Position numbers and translations under genes: made by a program | Notes under the pieces: model-generated | Told to the model about the DNA's origin: nothing | Databases searched by the model: none | What the model saw: only the letters and a program-made list of their open reading frames with translations | In this document: positions 26,270 to 33,170 of the stretch, piece by piece | Position numbering within the stretch: the first letter of the stretch is position 1 | How the letters are laid out: every line of letters begins with the position of its first letter | From: Nitrospirota bacterium | Lineage (GTDB): Bacteria; Nitrospirota; Thermodesulfovibrionia; Thermodesulfovibrionales; JdFR-88 | Direction of reading: 5' to 3' | DNA: 33,239 bases | NCBI GenBank assembly: GCA_021825295.1 | Contig: JAKAHV010000034.1 | Location: 1-33,239 of the forward strand

Positions 26270-27049
26270 ATGAATATCAGATACTATGTCATTGATGCTT
26301 TTTCGGAGAGGGTCTTTGGCGGAAACCCGGCGGGCGTATGTTTTCTTGATAATTGGCTGGAAGACCGGATGCTCCGGTCAATAGCGGCGGAAAACAATCT
26401 GTCCGAGACCGCCTTCCTGGTGCAGAGGGCCGGCCATTATGAACTGCGATGGTTCACGCCCAGGACGGAGATAGACCTTTGCGGTCATGCAACACTTGCA
26501 AGCGCCTATGCGGTTTTCGAGTATGTGGATAAAACCGGCCGGCGCGTGGAATTCGAGACGAAAAGCGGTCGGCTCTCAGTGGAAAGGCAAGAGGACCTGC
26601 TTATGATGGATTTCCCGTCGCGCAAGCCTGTGCCCTGCCCGCCGCCCTCAAATATCGCCGAAATACTCGGGCTGCCGCCCTCCCTTACTTTAAAGTCGCG
26701 GGACTTCCTGGCGGTATATGAGGATGAGCGGCAGATCAGGAGGCTCACGCCGGACATGGAAAAGGTCGCAGCCCTGGATTTCCTGGGCGTAATAGTTACG
26801 GCGAAGGGCGAGGGCAGCGATTTCGTTTCACGTTTTTTCGCTCCCAAGGTGGGCATCCCCGAGGACCCGGTCACCGGCTCCGCCCACTGCACGCTGATCC
26901 CGTACTGGTCCTGGCGCCTCGCAAAGAAGAAATTGCATGCGCTTCAGCTCTCGGAGCGCGGAGGAGAGCTATTCTGTGAGGACAAAGGTGAAAGGGTAAC
27001 TATCGGAGGCAGGGCGGCTGCATACCTTTCCGGCACTATAAAGGTGTGA
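26270..27049 (+). CDS. PhzF-family isomerase
   Basis: A 259-residue member of the PhzF/DapF-fold family. PhzF isomerises dihydro-3-hydroxyanthranilate in phenazine synthesis, but most members act on unknown substrates. The GGNPAGV motif is at 17-23, E46 in NLSETAFL matches the catalytic glutamate, and RWFTPRTEIDLCGHATLASA and DPVTGSAHC are conserved. No other phenazine genes are present, so a phenazine product is not supported. It is slightly shorter than the usual length of about 280. Confidence 0.87.
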   Translation: MNIRYYVIDAFSERVFGGNPAGVCFLDNWLEDRMLRSIAAENNLSETAFLVQRAGHYELRWFTPRTEIDLCGHATLASAYAVFEYVDKTGRRVEFETKSGRLSVERQEDLLMMDFPSRKPVPCPPPSNIAEILGLPPSLTLKSRDFLAVYEDERQIRRLTPDMEKVAALDFLGVIVTAKGEGSDFVSRFFAPKVGIPEDPVTGSAHCTLIPYWSWRLAKKKLHALQLSERGGELFCEDKGERVTIGGRAAAYLSGTIKV

Positions 27050-27057
27050 GAGAAAAA

Positions 27058-27243
27058 ATGACTGAATTCTATGCGACGCATGAGGAGCACAATACGCCGG
27101 AAGAATTCAGGGACAGGGTAAGAAAACTCTTTTGCCAGCCTAAAAAGACCATGGTGGATATAATCCTTGACAGGGACAGGCCGGCCGTATCGATGAGAAA
27201 TAGAGAAAGCCGCACAAAATTTCAACGTAGGAGGGGCATATGA
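27058..27243 (+). CDS. Small hypothetical protein
   Basis: A 61-residue basic, mostly helical protein (TEFYATHEEHNTPEEFRDRVRKLFC...), with a single Cys and no recognised domain. It starts 8 bases after the PhzF-family stop and overlaps the rhodanese start as ATGA, which supports translation in the operon. The C-terminal third is arginine-rich and less convincing, so it could instead be a chance frame. Confidence 0.45.
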   Translation: MTEFYATHEEHNTPEEFRDRVRKLFCQPKKTMVDIILDRDRPAVSMRNRESRTKFQRRRGI

Positions 27244-27707
27244 ATACAAAGAAACTGATGGCGGCATTATTTGCTTTCCCGGCCTTTATCCTGATCGTTG
27301 TCCCGGAATCATTCGCCGGGTCCGATTTCAGAGCCATAGATACGGCCAGGCTGCATTCACTGGTGGTGGACAATGCGCACCGCATGGAAGCCCGGCAGGC
27401 CACAAGGTTCACGGTCATCGACGCCCGGCCGGAAAAGGAATATGACAAGGCGCACATCTTAAGCGCAATAAGCATCCCGGAGGCGGATTTCGGCAAGTCA
27501 AAGGCCCTACTGCCGAAGGACAGGAATGCCTTTCTGGCCGTTTATTGCAGCAGCGTGAAAACCGAATGCAGGGCCTGGGCTGAAAAGGCGGCTGCGGCGG
27601 GATATGCCAACGTATTCATATATTCGGAGGGGTTTACGGTCTGGAAAGACAAAAAAATGCCGGTGGCGCCAATTGGGGGAAGACTTTCGCTTCAGAATCA
27701 ATTTTGA
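27240..27707 (+). CDS. Exported rhodanese-domain protein
   Basis: A 155-residue single-domain rhodanese with a signal peptide (AALFAFPAFILIVVPESFAG, cleavage near residue 27). VIDARPEKEYDKAHILSAISIP (59-80) is the entry motif, and C103 in VYCSSVKTEC is the persulfide-forming catalytic cysteine. The active-site loop lacks the CxxGxRS pattern of classical sulfurtransferases, so its periplasmic sulfur-transfer partner is uncertain. It is translationally coupled to the small upstream ORF. Confidence 0.83.
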   Translation: MNTKKLMAALFAFPAFILIVVPESFAGSDFRAIDTARLHSLVVDNAHRMEARQATRFTVIDARPEKEYDKAHILSAISIPEADFGKSKALLPKDRNAFLAVYCSSVKTECRAWAEKAAAAGYANVFIYSEGFTVWKDKKMPVAPIGGRLSLQNQF

Positions 27708-27959
27708 GGCCGGGCAGATAAGGAAAAGATATTTCACGGGCAAGTTCGTAATGGGAAAGGGACAAAGCGCGGAGAGCCTCTCAGGGTAAGCCTTATTCAA
27801 GGCGCGCGAAAAGGAAGCGCCATTCTGGATGGACAATAAAATCCCTTGAACCTACTGCCGGATCCCGGGAGGTCTCCTGATCCCCTCAAACGGTGAGGCG
27901 TTTGGAGAATCCGGGGACGATGGGCCCCCCCCGCGTCTCGCCGCGTGGAGGACAAAATG
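27708..27959. other. Convergent spacer, no gene seen
   Basis: About 250 bases between the rhodanese and the minus-strand peptide gene. A GC-rich hairpin on the minus strand (27926-27951, CGCG arms around a 6-base loop plus a CCTCC/GGGGG extension) lies just after the peptide stop. It has no T-run and could act as a weak terminator or an mRNA 3'-end stabiliser. Confidence 0.4.
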
Positions 27960-28022
27960 TCAGCAGGAGCTCTTGCACTTGCAGGTGAGGGACGACTTTC
28001 TGTTCACTTTTTTGATCTTCAT
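27960..28022 (-). CDS. Candidate RiPP precursor peptide (20 residues)
   Basis: A very small ORF encoding MKIKKVNRKSSLTCKCKSSC. It is preceded by a strong AGGAAGGGAG Shine-Dalgarno at normal spacing and starts 36 bases after the stop of a PqqD-like/radical SAM/SPASM enzyme on the same strand. The sequence splits into a lysine-rich leader-like half and a Ser/Thr/Cys/Lys core with the pattern TCxCxxxC. This arrangement is typical of ribosomally made, radical-SAM-modified peptides, where Cys thioether or other C-C/C-S crosslinks are formed. It resembles the short 'geopeptide' type precursors as far as I can recall. It is below usual ORF cut-offs and could be missed by gene callers. Confidence 0.65.
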   Translation of the reverse strand: MKIKKVNRKSSLTCKCKSSC

Positions 28023-28058
28023 GCGCGCTCTCCCTTCCTGAAAATATAAAGAATTTAA

Positions 28059-29201
28059 TCAAAGTATACCATACAAATGGCATTTATAAAGGTCTTTCCC
28101 CAGAGGATCTCCGAGGGTCTCCGCCCTGAACCTGCATCCCCCTCTGCAGGTCTCGATAAGGTCACAGTCGCAGCCAAGGTCCGAAAGTCTTACCGGCTTC
28201 AGGCGGCCCCAGCATGCAGGCAGGCCGTCTTCGATGCGGCCGAGAGTCCTGTCGGAATAGAACGAGCACTTGGCCACGCGTCCGTCCGCGAGCACGCAGA
28301 CGAGATGCAGGCCGCAGCCGAACCCCTCCTCGCCCCCGTGCGGACCGCTACCGAACCCGTATTTCAGATACCTTCCGGCCACCTCCGGGCCGGGCTGCAA
28401 GCCCCTGTTCATTTTGAGGGCCCCAGCCGCGCAAGGCACATCCACTGTCCAGTCCCTGACGCCGAGGCCCTTGAAAACCTTTTCCATTTCGTCGAATTCC
28501 CCAAGGTTGCCCGAATGCACCATCGTTGCCACGGAGACATCAAAGCCGTAGTCTCCGGCCAGCCTGAGCGCCTCCATCGCCCGCCTGAATCCGTCGGCCC
28601 CGCGCAGGGCGTCATGGCCCTTTTCCATTCCGTCTATGCTGATTTGGATCTCGTCAACATTCAACCCCCGGAGGACCTCTCTTGTCAGGAGCGTCCCATT
28701 TGTGAAGAGGACTTTTCGCACCCTAAAATCCGGCAGGAAGCGGTTTATCTCCCCGAAGCCCGGGTGGAGAAGGGGCTCTCCTCCGCTGATGAGGACCCTC
28801 AGGCCCTGCATCGCCTCGAATCCGGACAGGACGGAGCGGACCTCTCCGACGGACATCTCATGAGACCCACCTCCGCCGATATAACAGTGGCGGCATTTCA
28901 GATTGCATCGATCGGTGATCTGGAGTTCCAGGTATCTCAGAGAAGGCACCGGCGATCTCTTGACAGGAGGATGCGCACGGGAGGTCTTTCGCGTATCGAG
29001 GATATGCTCCTTTAGACAGTATTCGATAAATTCGTCCCTTTCATGCAAGGCCCCCCGAGGGGACGCACATTGCTTAAGGAAGGCGAAGGACTCGTCATCC
29101 AGCTCATACAGATCGTCCCTTCCCGTGTGATAAACACCCGGTTGCTCGATCCATCTGAGGACCGCCTTTTCCTGAAGAAAAAACCTCTCCGTCTTTCCCA
29201 T
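28059..29201 (-). CDS. PqqD-like/radical SAM/SPASM peptide maturase
   Basis: A 380-residue enzyme. Residues 1-80 resemble a PqqD/RRE precursor-binding domain (GVYHTGRDDLYELDDESFAFLKQC). The radical SAM motif CNLKCRHC gives C99, C103 and C106, with ISGGEPLLHPGF at 138-149. A C-terminal SPASM region with cysteines 296, 302, 312, 344, 346, 352, 356 and 374 should hold auxiliary [4Fe-4S] clusters. It is built like the putative geopeptide and other sactipeptide-type maturases. I place the start at 29201 (GKTERFFLQEKAVLRW); the longer frame would run through the divergent promoter and the opposite gene. The precursor candidate lies directly downstream. Confidence 0.87.
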   Translation of the reverse strand: MGKTERFFLQEKAVLRWIEQPGVYHTGRDDLYELDDESFAFLKQCASPRGALHERDEFIEYCLKEHILDTRKTSRAHPPVKRSPVPSLRYLELQITDRCNLKCRHCYIGGGGSHEMSVGEVRSVLSGFEAMQGLRVLISGGEPLLHPGFGEINRFLPDFRVRKVLFTNGTLLTREVLRGLNVDEIQISIDGMEKGHDALRGADGFRRAMEALRLAGDYGFDVSVATMVHSGNLGEFDEMEKVFKGLGVRDWTVDVPCAAGALKMNRGLQPGPEVAGRYLKYGFGSGPHGGEEGFGCGLHLVCVLADGRVAKCSFYSDRTLGRIEDGLPACWGRLKPVRLSDLGCDCDLIETCRGGCRFRAETLGDPLGKDLYKCHLYGIL

Positions 29202-29248
29202 TTTGCCCGTCTTTTTGGCTTTATTCTGCCCGTCGTTTATTCTGATAG

Positions 29249-29254
29249 TATAAT
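29249..29254 (+). promoter_or_regulatory. TATAAT box in the divergent spacer
   Basis: A perfect TATAAT in the 66-base spacer between the two radical SAM operons, 14 bases before the ATG at 29268. No convincing -35 is seen. The transcript leader would be very short. The maturase gene on the other strand must be driven from the same small spacer, so co-regulation is likely. Confidence 0.45.
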
Positions 29255-29267
29255 AAAAACAGCGGCC

Positions 29268-29618
29268 ATGGATAATGGACACAGGGAAAACATATGCGCG
29301 CGATTCTGTTCCTATTACAAACCGGGCAAATCCGGGGAATCGGCCTGTCTTGGATTTCTGGTCATCCAGGACCTTGCCGGAAGGGGCTGCCGGATAGAAA
29401 TCCCCCCGTCCGGGACAGGTCAGTACGATGGCGCGGCGGACTGTGAGCTGGGGGAATACTGCGGCTACCGGGCCGCCGACTGCGACTTTGCCGCGGGGGT
29501 CAGGGGAGCGCCGCCATGCGGAGGGCTCATCGTTGTCAGGCTGCTTCTCGGCAGTGGGATCATTACCGCTTCCGAAGTTTGGGATTCGGCGCGCAGGCTG
29601 CATCATTCCCCACAATGA
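29268..29618 (+). CDS. Cysteine-rich protein next to radical SAM genes
   Basis: A 116-residue protein that I do not recognise as a named family. It has eight cysteines (10, 14, 27, 41, 59, 65, 72, 84). The N-terminal part reads CARFCSYYKPGKSGESACLG, and the second part CELGEYCGYRAADCDF...PPCGGLIVVRLL. The pattern suggests two metal- or Fe-S-binding modules. It is divergent from the maturase and overlaps the second radical SAM gene by 4 bases (ATGA), so the two are translated together. It could be an electron donor, a chaperone for the peptide, or itself a substrate. Confidence 0.7.
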   Translation: MDNGHRENICARFCSYYKPGKSGESACLGFLVIQDLAGRGCRIEIPPSGTGQYDGAADCELGEYCGYRAADCDFAAGVRGAPPCGGLIVVRLLLGSGIITASEVWDSARRLHHSPQ

Positions 29619-30544
29619 CAACCGGCCCCAGGTTTATCCAGTTTTTTCCAACCATGAGGTGCAACAGGCGCTGCGGGTTCTGCTTCAACAGAGGCATTTC
29701 CCGCATGCGGGATACATCCCTGCCGGCTCTCGAAAAAATGGTGCGGGACCTTGCCGGAAGCGGGATCGGTGAGATCGACATCCTTGGAGGCGAGCCCACG
29801 CTCTATCCCGGCCTCGAGCGCCTTGCCGGGGCCGCGGCGGAAAATGCCGTCCATGTCTTTCTGAGCTCAAACGGTTCCGACCCGGCCGCGCTCGGCCGCC
29901 TGATGGACAGATTCGGCAGTGCGCTCACACTGGGGATCTCCCTCAACGATGGGGAAATTCGCCCCTCACTCCATGAATTCATCCGCAGGCGCCGGCCGCT
30001 CCTGAAGTCGGTCTGCAGGCGCGGGGCGGCGCTTCCGCAGCACGTGGAGCGTTATCTCGATTCCGGGCTTCATTTCCGCCTGCTGTTCATGGATGCGCTT
30101 TCATCCGGCGACCTCAAAGACTGCATGGCCTTCAATGAATATATGCGGGCCCTTGATCGCCTGCGGCGGGACCACCCGCAGGCCGGAGGGGTGTTTTGCT
30201 CCGGCTTCATCCCGCATGGGGACGAGCCGGTCTCGGCAATGAGGTGCCCCGCAGGCAGCATGAAGCTCTCGGTCCTGCCGGACGGGTCGGTCTATCCGTG
30301 CTATCTCCTGTTTGCGCGGGAGGAGTTCCGGCTTGGAAACATCTTCGAGGACGCGATCTGTTCCATGCTGGAAAAACCGGCGCTGGATTTCTTCAGGGAA
30401 TTCCGGGGAAACAACTGCCGCCGGAGGGAATGCGCCTTTTTACCCAAATGCCGGGGGGGATGCCCGGCTGTGAGCCTTTTGGTTACCGGACGCCTCGACG
30501 CCCCGGACCCAAGGTGCTCCGGCGATATCCCCAATCAAAACTAA
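29615..30544 (+). CDS. Second radical SAM/SPASM-like enzyme
   Basis: A 309-residue radical SAM protein. CNRRCGFC gives C16, C20 and C23, and DILGGEPTLYPGL is at 55-67. A C-terminal SPASM-like set (C211, C229, C268, C273, C279, C283, C301; LPDGSVYPCYLL and CRRRECAFLPKCRGGCP) follows the C-x2-4-C-x5-C-x3-C layout of peptide- or protein-modifying enzymes. It has no N-terminal PqqD-like domain, so it may rely on its neighbour's domain to reach a peptide. The start at 29615 overlaps the upstream gene and begins MTTGPRFIQFFPTMRCN, the normal distance from the cluster motif. Confidence 0.87.
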   Translation: MTTGPRFIQFFPTMRCNRRCGFCFNRGISRMRDTSLPALEKMVRDLAGSGIGEIDILGGEPTLYPGLERLAGAAAENAVHVFLSSNGSDPAALGRLMDRFGSALTLGISLNDGEIRPSLHEFIRRRRPLLKSVCRRGAALPQHVERYLDSGLHFRLLFMDALSSGDLKDCMAFNEYMRALDRLRRDHPQAGGVFCSGFIPHGDEPVSAMRCPAGSMKLSVLPDGSVYPCYLLFAREEFRLGNIFEDAICSMLEKPALDFFREFRGNNCRRRECAFLPKCRGGCPAVSLLVTGRLDAPDPRCSGDIPNQN

Positions 30545-30547
30545 GAC

Positions 30548-30563
30548 TTCAGGGGACCCTGAA
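30548..30563. terminator. Short hairpin after the radical SAM gene
   Basis: TTCAGGG (30548-30554) and CCCTGAA (30557-30563) form a perfect inverted repeat 3 bases after the stop codon. There is no T-run, so efficiency as an intrinsic terminator is doubtful. Confidence 0.35.
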
Positions 30564-30684
30564 ACGCGGGAAGCAATTCGCGTCCTCATTCGAGCCTGGC
30601 TGACTCACATATTCTGTAATAACTCACATGTAGTTGCAAACTTGACCTTTCGGACGACATTCGATCAGTGCGTGTCTTCTATAG

Positions 30685-30715
30685 TGGTGCATTCTGATGC
30701 GCAATGGTGTATAAT
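30685..30715 (+). promoter_or_regulatory. Promoter/operator of the RHH gene pair
   Basis: TATAAT at 30710-30715 ends only 6 bases before the ATG at 30722, predicting a leaderless or nearly leaderless mRNA. Upstream are TGGTG repeats at 30685-30689 and 30705-30709, 20 bases apart, and a small inverted repeat GCAT-TCTG-ATGC (30689-30700). These are plausible sites for autoregulation by the ribbon-helix-helix protein. Confidence 0.4.
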
Positions 30716-30721
30716 AAATTT

Positions 30722-30979
30722 ATGGGAACAACTGAAAAAGCAATCCGTCAAAGCGTTACTCTTCCTTTTCCATTGGCCAAACGGGTGAAAGCCTTGGCAA
30801 AAAGCCAAAAAATGAGTTCGAATCGGATACTCGTAGAGCTCGTTGAAACGGGACTGCGATCAAAAGAAGAGGAGAAGCGCAGATTTTTCGAATTGGCGGA
30901 TCGATTAAGCGCGTCAACTGATCCGAAAGAACAGCAGAAATTGAAGGAAGAACTTGCCCGAATGACTTTCGGAGAATGA
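30722..30979 (+). CDS. Ribbon-helix-helix protein (antitoxin-like)
   Basis: An 85-residue protein. The N-terminal half (AIRQSVTLPFPLAKRVKALAKSQKMSSNRILVELVETGL) fits a ribbon-helix-helix DNA-binding domain: one beta strand followed by two helices. The C-terminal half is charged and helical, as in antitoxins that wrap a partner. I prefer 30722 over an in-frame GTG/ATG at 30704 because the TATAAT box overlaps the latter. The downstream gene starts immediately after its stop. The DNA looks less GC-rich than the preceding genes, suggesting acquisition. Confidence 0.75.
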   Translation: MGTTEKAIRQSVTLPFPLAKRVKALAKSQKMSSNRILVELVETGLRSKEEEKRRFFELADRLSASTDPKEQQKLKEELARMTFGE

Positions 30980-31222
30980 GTGCCGAAGATTCAGTGGACA
31001 AATCTTCCTCTTGCTCTTCGCGATCATCCTTTTGACCGGCTTCGTGATCGTCAAATCACCGCTGAGGATCTCCATCAGCTAAAACTCTGGCGAGAATCCG
31101 GGCCTGAAGCTCCGGATGGCGAGTGGTATAAGGATTTCGGCTCATTCAAAATTTGCGGTACGGGAAAGTATCCCAAGACGTTTCTTCTCCAGGGACAATC
31201 TGCCAAAGGTAAAAAATTGTAA
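30980..31222 (+). CDS. Small partner protein of RHH gene (toxin-like)
   Basis: An 80-residue protein with a GTG start directly after the RHH stop (TGAGTG). It contains WYKDFGSFKICGTGKYPKTFLL, preceded by a helical segment PFDRLRDRQITAEDLHQLKLWRESGP. I recognise no catalytic motif. Gene order, size and tight spacing suggest the toxin of a two-gene module, but a non-toxic partner is possible. Confidence 0.55.
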   Translation: MPKIQWTNLPLALRDHPFDRLRDRQITAEDLHQLKLWRESGPEAPDGEWYKDFGSFKICGTGKYPKTFLLQGQSAKGKKL

Positions 31223-31895
31223 ATGATGGGATTTTTTATTGGAGGACCTGCCCTATTATTATTCCCCGAGCATTTTGACTAGGCCGCCTGGGTTACAATG
31301 GAATCTTAAATAATGCGGGATGTGTCCCTCTTAATTTCCAACTCTTAATTTCCTATGGATGCACCGGGTCAGTATCCAGGCGCCCGCTTTCACGTTTGTG
31401 CAGGGTCTCCGAGGGACTGCCACAAAACAGAAGGCGAAGGCCGGAGCAGCGGATGAAAAAATGAGGACCAAGGCAATAAAAACCCTTCTTATATCCATCT
31501 ATAGTGATATAGGAGGTGGCAACTTTAGCGGGCTATTTTTAGTGGGTGTCTTTAGGTCAGGGAAGCAGGTTTCTACTGGAAAGAAACGTTTTTGCTCGCC
31601 GGTGCCGGGTTCGGGCTCCCCCTTCAACTCTAGACTCCCGAGCTAACACCGGGGATAGCAGAGTATGCCCTATACTCCACGCGCTCCAAATCTCTTTTGG
31701 AATGCATGTTTCTCTTGGAAAGTAATGCGTGAATGAGATAGTATCTTGTGCGATTACCTTATTTATCCAATGTTACTGCGGTCCGCAATTAAAGATTCCT
31801 CGCCAAAGAACCGATAAAAAGAGAACAAGAGGGAAAAGCCTTGAATCTCGGATTCCAAATGAAAAACAGTTTTATGTCTCTCGAATAAGTTTAAC
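31223..31895. other. AT-richer non-coding stretch with repeats
   Basis: About 670 bases with no convincing gene; a 95-codon open frame at 31359-31646 has no family resemblance. It holds a 12-base direct repeat CTCTTAATTTCC (31328-31339, 31342-31353) and a hairpin GTTTCT (31569-31574)/AGAAAC (31582-31587) followed by GTTTTT. It also has a CCGGTG (31599-31604)/CACCGG (31647-31652) pairing, and near 31513-31540 a GGTGGCAACTTTAGCGGGC stretch that looks like an insertion-sequence end. Confidence 0.45.
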
Positions 31896-31920
31896 TTAAT
31901 TATAATTAACTCCTAAGGAG
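31896..31920 (+). promoter_or_regulatory. AT palindrome, TATAAT and Shine-Dalgarno before lipoprotein
   Basis: TTAATTATAATTAA (31896-31909) is a perfect 14-bp palindrome containing TATAAT at 31901-31906. AAGGAG at 31915-31920 is a strong ribosome-binding site that supports the GTG start at 31926. Confidence 0.5.
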
Positions 31921-31925
31921 AAATT

Positions 31926-33170
31926 GTGAAACCGTCTGTAATTCGTTTTAATCGCTGTTGCCTTTTTATTGTCTTAAGTCTTGTTCTGATATCCATCCCC
32001 CTGGCTCTTTCCGGCTGCGGGGGGAGTTCCTCCGGCACCGGAGGGGACGCCGTTATCAACACCTACAAAGCGGGAATTTTTCCTTTCGGCGATGCCATAG
32101 ACTCCCACGGAAACGTATGGGTGGCGAATCAGGGCGATGCAATCCCGGGTCCTGGCATCGCGAACAGCAACGTTATGGAGCTTAACTCCTCTGGTGCCGT
32201 TGTCAACAGCTGCGTTGCGGGAAGTGTTCCTATCGGCATAGCCATAGACAAATCCGGAAACGTATGGGTGGAGAATTACGGCACCACCGGAAAACCGGGG
32301 AAGGGTCTGATGGACAGCAATGTTACGGAACTGAGCCCCTCATGCGCCAAAATCGGCACCTACGTTGCGGGAACTTATCCTGCCGGAGGCATAGCCATAG
32401 ACAAATCCGGAAACGTATGGGTTACGAATTGGGGCGCGGCCTCCGGAACGGCGGGAACCCCGGGACTTGCCAATGGGGACAGCAACGTTACGGAACTGGG
32501 CCCCTCCGGCGCCGTTATCGGCACCTACGTTGCTGGAAGTTCTCCCGGAGGCATAGCCATAGACAAATCCGGAAACGTATGGGTGGCGAATAAAGGCAAC
32601 GGGATCCCGGGACTTGCCAATGGGGACAGCAGCGTTACGGAACTGAGCCCCTCCGGCGCCATTATCAACAGCTGCGTTGCGGGAAGTCATCCTGAAGGCC
32701 TGGCCATAGACCCCGCCGGAAACGTATGGGTGGTGAATAAGGGCATTGACAACGGCACCCCCGGAATCCCCGGAATCGCTAACGGGGACAGCAGCGTTAC
32801 GGAACTGAGCTCCAAATGCACCGTTATCGGCACTTACGTTGCAGGAAGTCTTCCTGAAACCGTAGCCGTGGATTCCGCCGGAAACGTATGGGTGGCGAAT
32901 GGGTATAACCGGGGAACAGGAACGAGCCTGGCAAATAGCAGCGTTACGGAACTGGGCCCGACAGGCGCCGTTATCCACACTTACGCCGCTATTGGATATC
33001 AACCTTACAGCCTGGCCATAGACCCCGCCGGAAACGTATGGGTAACGAATTACGGCGACGGGACCCCGGGAATTGCCAATGGGGACAGCAACGTTCAGGA
33101 ATATATGGGAGCTGCGAAAGGGCCCCAGTATTTCCCTTATTCCGAACCGCAGTGGCCAGGCGCGGAGTGA
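31926..33170 (+). CDS. Repeat lipoprotein, seven-bladed propeller (NHL/Vgb-like)
   Basis: A 414-residue lipoprotein. The signal peptide ends ALSGC, with acylated C31. The mature protein is seven copies of a 49-54 residue unit with consensus GIAIDKSGNVWVANxG...GLANGDSNVTELSPSGAVIGTYVAGSxP. This matches NHL or streptogramin-lyase-like (Vgb) repeats, and seven units suggest a seven-bladed propeller. These act as surface or periplasmic binding modules; no catalytic residue is obvious. The start is GTG after AAGGAG. The repeats are nearly identical at DNA level, suggesting recent duplication or gene conversion. Confidence 0.85.
   Translation: MKPSVIRFNRCCLFIVLSLVLISIPLALSGCGGSSSGTGGDAVINTYKAGIFPFGDAIDSHGNVWVANQGDAIPGPGIANSNVMELNSSGAVVNSCVAGSVPIGIAIDKSGNVWVENYGTTGKPGKGLMDSNVTELSPSCAKIGTYVAGTYPAGGIAIDKSGNVWVTNWGAASGTAGTPGLANGDSNVTELGPSGAVIGTYVAGSSPGGIAIDKSGNVWVANKGNGIPGLANGDSSVTELSPSGAIINSCVAGSHPEGLAIDPAGNVWVVNKGIDNGTPGIPGIANGDSSVTELSSKCTVIGTYVAGSLPETVAVDSAGNVWVANGYNRGTGTSLANSSVTELGPTGAVIHTYAAIGYQPYSLAIDPAGNVWVTNYGDGTPGIANGDSNVQEYMGAAKGPQYFPYSEPQWPGAE
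32109..33043 (+). repeat. Seven in-frame repeats of about 150 bp
   Basis: The 14-mer GGAAACGTATGGGT recurs at 32109, 32256, 32409, 32571, 32718, 32880 and 33030. Spacings are 147, 153, 162, 147, 162 and 150 bases, all multiples of three, so unit length varies only by whole codons. Conserved flanks include CATAGCCATAGACAAATCC and GGGGACAGCAACGTTACGG. Confidence 0.9.

Noticed and set aside
27926..27962. UGA at the end of the 20-residue peptide as selenocysteine, with the downstream GC hairpin as a SECIS element and a 34-codon extension.
   Set aside because: The extension is low-complexity Pro/Gly/Arg with no family resemblance, the hairpin lacks a recognisable SECIS loop, and no sel genes are visible. 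A plain stop is simpler.
28077..29015. A 312-codon plus-strand open frame opposite the maturase gene.
   Set aside because: It is the antisense shadow of a well-supported radical SAM gene; its sequence has no domain and is rich in Ala/Arg/Pro typical of shadow frames.
31590..31660. A tRNA-like T-arm (GGGTTCGGGCTCCC).
   Set aside because: No acceptor stem, anticodon arm or CCA end can be built around it.
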